Shown here in pieces: positions 1-6,345 of a stretch of DNA of 8,163 nucleotides. Source of the stretch: an uncultured Thiotrichaceae bacterium (GTDB taxonomy: Bacteria; Pseudomonadota; Gammaproteobacteria; Thiotrichales; Thiotrichaceae). How positions within the stretch are numbered: position 1 is the first letter of the stretch; each line of letters starts with the position of its first letter. Under the pieces are notes generated by a model. The model worked only from the letters and a program-made list of their open reading frames with translations, was not told where the DNA came from and made no database searches. The stretch spans positions 1-8,163 of the forward strand of contig CALHAO010000209.1 in the NCBI GenBank assembly GCA_937931765.1. Direction: 5' to 3'. The translations under genes and the position numbers were made by a program.

Positions 1-1509
1 CACACCATCAATCACCACACCGGCATTTTCAAGCTGCAAAATCTGCACCAATTCCTCAGGGATTCCACCCGATTCCTTAACCTGTTTAAGCAAATCCGGA
101 TGTGTTCTTATCAGAGCAGCACCACTAATTTCCAAAATAGCAGACACCTCAGGCGTTAATTCGCGAACATCTCCTAAAGCAATTTTCACACCGGTGCCCT
201 GTAGTAGTGGCAATACTTTAACAGCGCTTTCCCGAAGCCTGATGCAACTGTTCACATCAACCGCAACCACAAATGTGGCTATGATCGCCTTATGTTCATT
301 TAAAAATTTAAGCAGGCGCTCCAGCCCCTTTTTATCCGTAAAAGCCCAATCGCCCAGCTCAACCCACACCCTATGTTTTAAAGGGTGATCAAAGCGCTTA
401 TACAAATAACGTGCAGCAACTTCCAAACACTGCTCATCGACTTTAATCCTGGCTCCGGCATCCAGCTTTGACAGTAGTGCTTTACCTGAAACAGTTGATC
501 CGGTTTTTTTCATATACGGCCTGACCATGAACAGTGCAGGGTTTTCACTACCCTTCAGGTTCAGTAATTCCTGAAAATCCACCTTCAAAGCATTCCTATT
601 GGCAGGTCTTGCCATAGCTGCAGCCTTTCTGGAAACGCCGGAAGCCTTACCCGCTTTTGTCGCACCTTTCGATGCAACGGGAACACGTACTTCCCATGGA
701 TTAGGAGCAGCCGGTTGCTTATCTTTTTTTCTATCAGCTGTCGTGTCCAGCAGGGGATGCACATGTAGCTGGATACAACGCTGACCACGAAATACTGCTG
801 GTATAAAACGCACTTCAGCCCGGAAAAAACCATCAGCCCGGTGTGAGCTACACATATGCAACAAAAATTTATTTGGCAAGAACGCCTTATGCTCTGTTTC
901 CCGGCTCAGGGATAAAAAAGCTTTATGATGAGCTGGTGAGACTAATTGCGACACAGACGCATTCAGCGCCCCCAACTCAGAGTCAAAACCAAACAGGTGC
1001 ATATAAGCTGTATTCACATAAAGGTGCTGGTTTCGTGTGATGTACGCAACAGCCTCCCGTGAATATTCAACCAGCCATTGGTTACGTTGTTCGACAATAC
1101 TTAACAGATGTTTGCAATGCCTGAACTCAGATTTCATCAATGCATACGCCAGCAAATAGTCCAGCTGTCTGCGTAATTCGGCGGGCCTTCCGGCGGTTAA
1201 TGTGCAGGTAGTAATCTCACCCGAGGTTAATGACAGTCCGCTCCACTGATCATCCGAGTAATAAACAGCAATACAGTCAGGTGCCAGTTTGTAAAGGATG
1301 TCATGGAGTTTTTGTCGCTGTGAAGCACTCATGTTACCCGGACAGAATAACAGTGCTGGCAGATGCCCTAACCAGCGGTGTAGATCAGCTGAATTATTGA
1401 CATGCTGATACCTTGGCTTAAAGTGACTACCACGTAATGCTGCTTCTAGATTTTTTTGCTCACTGCCATTCTGCTGAATGACGAGGCACTGTATTACATG
1501 CTGGCTCAT
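1..1509 (-). CDS. FimX-like signalling protein (degenerate REC - PAS - degenerate EAL), 3' end outside window
   Basis: The frame is open from a TAG near 1600 to the window edge, giving 503 residues from the ATG at 1509; the C-terminus is missing. Domains: a REC-like N-terminus (about 5-120, beginning IQCLVIQQ) with no clear phosphoacceptor Asp; a PAS domain (about 137-255) with EYSREAVAYI and YVNTAYMHLFGFDS, close to the FimX pattern; a Lys/Ala-rich basic linker (about 256-305); and an EAL-like domain from about 306. No GGDEF domain lies between PAS and EAL. In the EAL part the EALLR segment is absent, the DDFG loop reads GDVR, and the expected AEGVE reads VIDGV, so phosphodiesterase activity is very unlikely. 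In Pseudomonas and Xanthomonas, FimX is a c-di-GMP receptor acting on type IV pili; that role here is inference. An alternative GTG start at 1542 exists; neither start has a good Shine-Dalgarno. It follows the PilZ-like gene by 100 nt and is probably cotranscribed. Confidence 0.85.
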   Translation of the reverse strand, partial: MSQHVIQCLVIQQNGSEQKNLEAALRGSHFKPRYQHVNNSADLHRWLGHLPALLFCPGNMSASQRQKLHDILYKLAPDCIAVYYSDDQWSGLSLTSGEITTCTLTAGRPAELRRQLDYLLAYALMKSEFRHCKHLLSIVEQRNQWLVEYSREAVAYITRNQHLYVNTAYMHLFGFDSELGALNASVSQLVSPAHHKAFLSLSRETEHKAFLPNKFLLHMCSSHRADGFFRAEVRFIPAVFRGQRCIQLHVHPLLDTTADRKKDKQPAAPNPWEVRVPVASKGATKAGKASGVSRKAAAMARPANRNALKVDFQELLNLKGSENPALFMVRPYMKKTGSTVSGKALLSKLDAGARIKVDEQCLEVAARYLYKRFDHPLKHRVWVELGDWAFTDKKGLERLLKFLNEHKAIIATFVVAVDVNSCIRLRESAVKVLPLLQGTGVKIALGDVRELTPEVSAILEISGAALIRTHPDLLKQVKESGGIPEELVQILQLENAGVVIDGV

Positions 1510-1573
1510 GCGGGCCAAGATAGCATCGATGGACAGGCTCACACATAAAGCAGGCTTATTTTTCCGATTATCG

Positions 1574-1594
1574 AGCCTACCCTGAGGACAGGCT
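1574..1594 (-). other. Strong intergenic hairpin between the PilZ-like and FimX-like genes
   Basis: On the minus strand, arms AGCCTGTCC and GGGTAGGCT pair around a TCA loop: nine pairs, two of them G-U. It lies 16 nt after the stop of the PilZ-like gene and 32 nt before the GTG candidate start of the FimX-like gene. No T-tract follows on either strand, so it is not a standard intrinsic terminator. A role in mRNA processing, stability or attenuation is possible but only inferred. Confidence 0.5.
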
Positions 1595-1609
1595 GAAAAA
1601 CACTAAAAT

Positions 1610-3298
1610 TTACAACGCATCCCAGAGATCTGCGAAGTCATCGGTAGCATTGGCATCCGCTTCTTTTTCGATGACTTTAAAGTTAAAATGCGCAAAAGTG
1701 CCTAAACACTCATCCAACGTAGACAAGGCAACTTTTTCTTCCCTACCATCATATTTGACAGTAAGCTCATCACCCGGAATAAAGATATAGGCCGGTAGAA
1801 TAAACACCGCCTCTTCCCGCAAGCCCTCAATAGCAGGGAGCATCAACCCCTCAATGGGCAAAGTATGATTCAGTGTCCGGTTAACAATCTGAGTGATCTC
1901 ACAAACCCTGGTTTCTACAGATAACAATTCCACACCACAAAACAAACCTTGCTTAGGCAGGTATTCCATCCACTTTACTACGCCAGTCATCCACGGATTA
2001 TCCTGTTCACGCATATCTCTCAGGCCAACTAACTCACCCACTTTAGCCGGAGAACTGTCCGCAGTATCCCAGTGCAGCCCATATCCGCCAACACTGCTGT
2101 TTTTAATCCGCCAAATGCGTACACCACTTTCTCTTTCCTGAGGTGAAAGGCGGCTACTTTCGGTTTCCGATTCAGCAGCTTCAGGGGCAACAGTCGACTC
2201 GCCATACAGCATATTATTGAACAGCAGATCTTCTTCGCGCTGCATGTCGCCATCGCCTTGTTTCCTGCTATTGTCAATCACCCGGTGCACCGGTTGCATG
2301 CCCATCACCACCATGATTTTTTCATCACAATCAACACGATTATGTTGCCGGTTTCTGACGGTCGTCAAATGATAAATAATACGCTTAGCCAGGTTGCGGC
2401 TTAGCACATTACCCAATACCAACCTTGCAGAATTTTCATCATTTACCGCACTAATCAATTCATTCAGCTTCATCACTAAAACGCGGATATTGAACACCCG
2501 TACTGTCGGTGAGTGCGGCATGTCACCATAAGGCATAATGACCGCCGGTTCATCGTTATTCATAATGACTGCGTGCACAAAATTACCGAGCAACTCTTCC
2601 TGTACCGGCTCTTTTGTCAAGCTGACGGACTTAACATTTTCTTTAATAAAGGACGCTAAACGCAGCACTTCTTCCTGACGAAGGCTATAAGGTTTACACA
2701 GCGCCAGTAAATTCAGCTGCAGATAACGCTCTTCGATACTACTGGCTTTTGCTGCATCATCGCTAATCTTTAATTTCTCTAAACCACGATCAGCAGCCAG
2801 TAAATACATATGGTGAATATCACGCCAGACGGTTTCACGGGTGCGACTATAAACTGAGTAGCTACTGAATAAATACTTCCCCAGATAATTAATGACCCGG
2901 AAAATGGAGACCTGCAAGGCCTTTTTCCGCTCAACATCCTGATTGATCATGTCCAATACGGACAACTGATACAGCCCTGCGTATTCCAACAGCAGTGATT
3001 GATTGAGATCTGAGATTTTCTGGCTGCGAGGTGCCAGGGGGAAAGACTGGGATTTCAGGTGGCGTTTTAGATTGGCGTGTAATAACTCAAACTTAGGCCG
3101 TAAACGCTCAGCAATACGAATGCGCACGGCGGGCGGCACCATGCGGCGGTTAAAATCAACCAAGCCATAAAATACACGCCGGGTTGTGTCACCGGTATCA
3201 GTACTGGAAAGCGAATCAATCCATTGCTTTGCCTTGGCTTCACTCAAGGGGATTTCATAACGGGAAAGCTCAGTTTTTTCTGCCGGGGCGATCTGCAT
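1610..3298 (-). CDS. PilZ-like c-di-GMP effector candidate, 562 aa
   Basis: Soluble 562-residue protein with no signal peptide or membrane segment. Residues 1 to about 345 are a mostly helical region of unknown function, rich in charged residues, including a basic run (RNLAKRIIYH..TTVRNRQHNR, 301-321) leading into VMGMQPVHRVI. An acidic, low-complexity linker follows (about 346-390). Residues about 392-540 look like a PilZ beta-barrel: WRIKNSSVGGYGL contains the [D/N]xSxxG signature (N400, S402, G405), followed by VGELVGLR, GVVKWM and LFCGVELLS, which match the usual strand pattern. The upstream RxxxR motif is not canonical (only RIWR nearby), so c-di-GMP binding is plausible but unproven. 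The FimX-like gene lies directly downstream, favouring a joint role in pilus or surface control (inference). The ATG at 3298 has only a weak ribosome site. An out-of-frame ATG lies just upstream. Confidence 0.85.
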   Translation of the reverse strand: MQIAPAEKTELSRYEIPLSEAKAKQWIDSLSSTDTGDTTRRVFYGLVDFNRRMVPPAVRIRIAERLRPKFELLHANLKRHLKSQSFPLAPRSQKISDLNQSLLLEYAGLYQLSVLDMINQDVERKKALQVSIFRVINYLGKYLFSSYSVYSRTRETVWRDIHHMYLLAADRGLEKLKISDDAAKASSIEERYLQLNLLALCKPYSLRQEEVLRLASFIKENVKSVSLTKEPVQEELLGNFVHAVIMNNDEPAVIMPYGDMPHSPTVRVFNIRVLVMKLNELISAVNDENSARLVLGNVLSRNLAKRIIYHLTTVRNRQHNRVDCDEKIMVVMGMQPVHRVIDNSRKQGDGDMQREEDLLFNNMLYGESTVAPEAAESETESSRLSPQERESGVRIWRIKNSSVGGYGLHWDTADSSPAKVGELVGLRDMREQDNPWMTGVVKWMEYLPKQGLFCGVELLSVETRVCEITQIVNRTLNHTLPIEGLMLPAIEGLREEAVFILPAYIFIPGDELTVKYDGREEKVALSTLDECLGTFAHFNFKVIEKEADANATDDFADLWDAL

Positions 3299-3420
3299 GC
3301 TGTTCTGCCATCTGCTAATTTTTATAATTACTCACAGTGTAGCAGTAATCTGCTTACCAAGCGTTGTTTAGCCGACAAAATGGAGCGACTGATAACATGC
3401 TTAGAAACCAGTCTTTAGAT
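3299..3420. other. Gap upstream of the PilZ-like gene, no gene seen
   Basis: This stretch must hold the promoter for the PilZ-like/FimX-like pair, because a terminator precedes it. AT-rich hexamers are present on the minus strand (TTATAAAA close to the start; TTGTCG further up), but no well-spaced -35/-10 pair stands out. A short inverted repeat, AGCAG-ATTA-CTGCT, is also present. Confidence 0.3.
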
Positions 3421-3452
3421 AGAAAAAGAGCAAACAACATGGTCTGCTCTTT
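3421..3452 (-). terminator. Intrinsic terminator of the fasciclin gene
   Basis: On the minus strand AAAGAGCA pairs perfectly with TGCTCTTT, and the stem can extend by GAC/GTT (one G-U) to 11 pairs around the loop CATGTT. The stem runs into TTTTTCT. It sits 66 nt after the FAS1 stop codon. On the plus strand the stem is followed only by TTTG, so the minus orientation is favoured. Confidence 0.8.
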
Positions 3453-3517
3453 GACTGTAAACCCATCAACTATGAAATGATGTGTGAACATTTACACTGA
3501 ATGAGAAAATACGTAAC

Positions 3518-4108
3518 TCATTCTTCCGGAGGCAGTAACACCGTATCAATGACATGAATCACACCATTACTAGCCATCACATCGGCTTGGGTTACAGTAG
3601 CATCATTAACCTTTACACCGTCGCTGGCATCAATCGTCAACTTAGGCCCAGCCACTGTTTCAGCGCTGTCCAGCTTGACCACATCAGCGGCAGTTACTTT
3701 ACCGGCAACCACATGGTAAGTGAGTATTTTGGTCAGCTTATCCTTATCAGCCAAAATTGCGTTCAAAGTCTCCTCAGGAATCTTTGCAAATGCCTCATCC
3801 GTTGGCGCAAATACAGTAAATGGCCCTTCACCTTTCAACGTATCGATCAACTCTGCAGCAGTTAATGCCTTAGCCAGTGTAGAAAAACTACCGGCAGCGA
3901 CTGCAGTGTCAATAATGTCTACCGGATCGGTACTGGCAGCATCATCACTTTTCTTCATCGACTCTTCGCCACCACTGGTATCCGCTGCAGCCATTTTCAT
4001 GTAGCCGCCTTCCTTACCTGCTTTTGCTGAGTTGTTGCACGCATGCACTGCTTGCGTGCTCATGAGAAGACCTGCTACCAATACACCTAATGTTAATTTT
4101 AAATTCAT
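3518..4108 (-). CDS. Secreted fasciclin (FAS1) domain protein, 196 aa
   Basis: Residues 1-23 form a signal peptide: a short basic start (MNLK), a hydrophobic core (LGVLVAGLLM) and a VHA cleavage context before C24. A 35-residue hydrophilic Gly/Ser/Asp/Lys linker follows, then one FAS1 domain (about 61-193). The H1 motif FTVFAPTDEAFAKIP (97-111), YHVVAGK (131-137) and the H2-type ending NGVIHVIDTVLLP (181-193) are all clear. Single-domain bacterial FAS1 proteins are exported and often linked to adhesion or the cell surface; the ligand here is unknown. The ATG at 4108 is preferred over the in-frame GTG at 4117 because that GTG is part of the AAGGAG ribosome site. C24 right after the signal raises a lipoprotein option, but H at -2 is a poor lipobox. 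It has its own terminator and a leader of about 170 nt upstream. Confidence 0.95.
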   Translation of the reverse strand: MNLKLTLGVLVAGLLMSTQAVHACNNSAKAGKEGGYMKMAAADTSGGEESMKKSDDAASTDPVDIIDTAVAAGSFSTLAKALTAAELIDTLKGEGPFTVFAPTDEAFAKIPEETLNAILADKDKLTKILTYHVVAGKVTAADVVKLDSAETVAGPKLTIDASDGVKVNDATVTQADVMASNGVIHVIDTVLLPPEE

Positions 4109-4116
4109 TGCTATCA

Positions 4117-4122
4117 CTCCTT
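4117..4122 (-). promoter_or_regulatory. Shine-Dalgarno site that fixes the FAS1 start
   Basis: AAGGAG on the minus strand ends 8 nt before the ATG at 4108, an ideal spacing. It overlaps the GTG that a longest-frame call would use, which rules that GTG out. Confidence 0.85.
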
Positions 4123-4141
4123 GAAATAATAAATTCAGACT

Positions 4142-4169
4142 ACTACTTAGTAATTTTTTGCTTAGTAGT
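4142..4169 (-). repeat. Imperfect inverted repeat in the FAS1 leader
   Basis: On the minus strand ACTACTAAG and CTAAGTAGT form nine-base arms with one internal mismatch around an A-rich 10-nt loop. The same stretch on the plus strand reads as a direct repeat, CTTAGTAAT and CTTAGTAGT, 15 nt apart. It lies 20 nt upstream of the ribosome site, so it could be a leader hairpin or a protein-binding site. Confidence 0.4.
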
Positions 4170-4231
4170 GAAACTAATTATGGTCGAAAATGAAATGAAA
4201 GCTATCTTCCACAACAAAAAAAAGCATTAGA

Positions 4232-4237
4232 ATTATA
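4232..4237 (-). promoter_or_regulatory. Candidate -10 box for the FAS1 gene
   Basis: A perfect TATAAT on the minus strand lies in an AT-rich gap, about 124 nt before the FAS1 ATG. No convincing -35 hexamer sits 16-18 nt upstream (17 nt gives TATTTC), so this is only a candidate. Confidence 0.3.
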
Positions 4238-4278
4238 GGCTTATAAAAAAAGCGGAAATATGCCTGTTATTTGCTTAA

Positions 4279-6210
4279 CTATCTGGCAGTCACTGACACA
4301 GGCTGGATTGGCTTGAGGTACTCGATCAAAAGATGGCAGGGCAGTGCTTTTGACCAGAGAAAACCCTGCCCAATATCACAGCCCATTTTAGCCAGCACTT
4401 GTCGTTCAGACTCTTTTTCAACACCTTCAGCAACTACACTCATTCCCATCACACTTGCCATTTCATTAATAGCAGTGACGATAGCCAAGGTGTTTGGCGA
4501 CTGCTCAATCTCACAAATAAAGCTTCTATCGAGCTTTAGGGTGTCTACCTCAAAGCGCGTAAGATAGCCCATATTTGAATATCCGGTACCAAAATCATCA
4601 ATGGCCAGCTTTACGCCCAGTCTTTTCAGTTCGCTTAACTGTGACTTGATGGTGGCGTTTTCCTGAATTAAAAAATGTTCGGTAAGCTCTATTTCTAAAA
4701 ACTGAGCCTGCAATCCACTGGTATGCAAGGCATTATTGATAATTCCGTAGAAACCAGGACGCGCTAACTGTGAAGCCGATACATTAACCGCAACTGAAAT
4801 AGCATAGCCTTTTTCATGCCACTGCTTGCAGGCTGCACAAGCCTGATCTATCACCCAAGTGCCAATGCTATGAATGAGTTCAGTGGATTCAATAATCGGG
4901 ATAAAATCACTCGGTGCCAGATTGTGAGTATTTTCACGACTCCAACGCAGTAGTGCTTCGGCTCCAATCACTTGATTAGAATCGATGGCTACTTTCGGTT
5001 GAAAATGAAGGTCAAATAAGCCTTTATTCAGGGCGTCCTTCAAACCATCAATCATCATCAGGTTTCTCATATAGTCGCGATGTAAAACTTCACTGTACTG
5101 ATGGTAATCATTTTTGCCCGACTGTTTGGATTTATACATCGCCATATCGGCTTGCTTGCGGGCATTATCAAAACTAATGTCTTTATCATTTATCACCGTA
5201 ATACCAATAGAAGCAGTGATTTCGGATTGAGTGCCCAGGATGAGATGCGGTTCCGACAGTGATACCAAAATTTCTCTGGCTAAGGCATCATGATCAAATG
5301 GCCGACCAACTTTAATGAATAAAGCAAATTCATCACCTCCAAGCCTACAAACCAAGCCATTTTTATCCACTATTCTGCTGAGGCGTTTTGCTATAATTTT
5401 TAGCAATTTATCGCCCATGTAATGGTCAAACATGTCGTTAATGCTTTTGAAGTTATCTAAGTCAACAAAATATAAACCGATTTCCTCATGGGTGAGATCT
5501 AACTCAGCCTGCATTGCTTCAAAGCGCGTTATAGCGTAACTACGATTTGCCAGATTAGTCAGCGAGTCTGTATCGGCCAAATGCTGAATCAGTTTTCTCG
5601 ACTCAACCACTTGTTGGTGTTCAAACTTCAGTTGGGCTATTGATTGTTTCATATCCCGACCTAATGACCAGGCGATATAACTTGATATCAGCACCAAAAT
5701 CAAAAAATCGATCATGCGCGCACTACCAGAGGTGACCATGCCTTCAAACCAGCCGTAGTTATGGTTAATTGCCATTAAAACAACTACAACTGAGAAAAAA
5801 CCGCAAATAGACAAAAATACACTTTGCTGGGTATGCAACGCAGCAAATATCGCAATAATCGGAAAGCACATTACCGGCACGCTGTAGAGTCCGCCTTCAA
5901 CAACAGCCATTACCGCAGTTAGGACAGACAATAACCAAAAATACCAAAAGGTGGCTTTTTCTAAACTATAACGACTCACGATGTGGAGAAGAGGAATGAC
6001 CAGAATGGCGCAGGCCGATAACAGGGCAACGTCAAAACGGATACCAAACAAATAAGGCACTTGGTGTTGTCCGATAAATTCACTACTTAAAAAGTATGCA
6101 TTTAAAGCGCTGGCCAGGATTAGGAACTGGGTGGCGAGCAGAGTATTGCTAAAGCGATTACGGGCATAAGCAATGGTTTTTTCTGGTTTATTACTATTAT
6201 TTTTGTTCAT
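4279..6210 (-). CDS. Membrane-bound dual GGDEF-EAL c-di-GMP enzyme, 643 aa
   Basis: The N-terminal part carries about six hydrophobic segments (roughly 24-42, 60-78, 87-105, 109-125, 130-148, 167-184), an apparent membrane sensor that I do not assign to a named family. A short helical linker leads to the GGDEF domain (about 212-372): TDSLTNLANR, FVDLDNFKSIND and an intact RLGGDEF (291-295). The RxxD inhibitory I-site is not at its usual position; KNG stands there. The EAL domain (about 386-632) keeps the key residues: E418 in EALLR, N476, E508/E511 in ELTE, D538-D539 in DDFGTGYS, K559, E595 in AEGVE and Q615. Diguanylate cyclase and phosphodiesterase activity are therefore both possible; which one dominates cannot be read from sequence. 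The ATG at 6210 lacks a Shine-Dalgarno (CCCCAAAA precedes it), yet no later Met precedes the membrane segments. FAS1 lies downstream. Confidence 0.97.
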   Translation of the reverse strand: MNKNNSNKPEKTIAYARNRFSNTLLATQFLILASALNAYFLSSEFIGQHQVPYLFGIRFDVALLSACAILVIPLLHIVSRYSLEKATFWYFWLLSVLTAVMAVVEGGLYSVPVMCFPIIAIFAALHTQQSVFLSICGFFSVVVVLMAINHNYGWFEGMVTSGSARMIDFLILVLISSYIAWSLGRDMKQSIAQLKFEHQQVVESRKLIQHLADTDSLTNLANRSYAITRFEAMQAELDLTHEEIGLYFVDLDNFKSINDMFDHYMGDKLLKIIAKRLSRIVDKNGLVCRLGGDEFALFIKVGRPFDHDALAREILVSLSEPHLILGTQSEITASIGITVINDKDISFDNARKQADMAMYKSKQSGKNDYHQYSEVLHRDYMRNLMMIDGLKDALNKGLFDLHFQPKVAIDSNQVIGAEALLRWSRENTHNLAPSDFIPIIESTELIHSIGTWVIDQACAACKQWHEKGYAISVAVNVSASQLARPGFYGIINNALHTSGLQAQFLEIELTEHFLIQENATIKSQLSELKRLGVKLAIDDFGTGYSNMGYLTRFEVDTLKLDRSFICEIEQSPNTLAIVTAINEMASVMGMSVVAEGVEKESERQVLAKMGCDIGQGFLWSKALPCHLLIEYLKPIQPVSVTAR

Positions 6211-6223
6211 TTTTGGGGCGTAT

Positions 6224-6237
6224 CTAATAGCTAATAG
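6224..6237. repeat. Tandem 7-bp repeat CTAATAG x2 just upstream of the GGDEF-EAL gene
   Basis: Two exact head-to-tail copies of CTAATAG are followed by CTAGCAG, a partial third copy. The block sits 13 nt before the GGDEF-EAL start codon, where a ribosome site would be expected, and may be a binding site or a simple repeat. Confidence 0.5.
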
Positions 6238-6248
6238 CTAGCAGGCCT

Positions 6249-6266
6249 TAACCTAACAGTTGGTTA
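6249..6266. repeat. Near-palindrome in the GGDEF-EAL upstream region
   Basis: TAACC and GGTTA arms flank TAACAGTT. With one base bulged, the inner AAC/GTT also pair. It could be an operator half-set or a weak hairpin; no T-tract follows, so it is not a terminator of the helicase transcript. Confidence 0.3.
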
Positions 6267-6285
6267 TCTAGCCTTTATGGCAGAA

Positions 6286-6300
6286 TACTGTCAGACAGTA
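6286..6300. promoter_or_regulatory. Perfect 15-bp palindrome, operator-like
   Basis: TACTGTC-A-GACAGTA has two perfect 7-bp arms. It lies 76 nt upstream of the GGDEF-EAL start and 46 nt beyond the helicase stop. The outer hexamers TACTGT and ACAGTA match enterobacterial LexA half-sites, but only 3 nt separate them instead of 8, so ordinary LexA binding is not expected. The regulator, if any, is unknown. Confidence 0.45.
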
Positions 6301-6345
6301 AATAAATATCAGTTAAGCTCAGCAACGTTTGAGACGAACAGTGAC

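Noticed and set aside
843..1040. Plus-strand open frame of 65 codons, and similar plus-strand frames elsewhere
   Set aside because: They lie antisense to clearly coding minus-strand frames with recognisable domains and show no domain, ribosome site or protein-like pattern of their own.
4212..4245. Terminator for the GGDEF-EAL gene: AAGC...GCTT followed by a run of T on the minus strand
   Set aside because: The stem is only four pairs with a 13-nt mismatched loop; the T-run is good but the hairpin is too weak to call.
6286..6300. LexA (SOS) box
   Set aside because: The half-sites match but the 3-nt spacer differs from the 8 nt required; kept only as an unknown palindrome.
6211..6345. Terminator after the helicase gene
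   Set aside because: Dyads are present but none is followed by a T-tract on the minus strand, so read-through into the GGDEF-EAL gene cannot be excluded.
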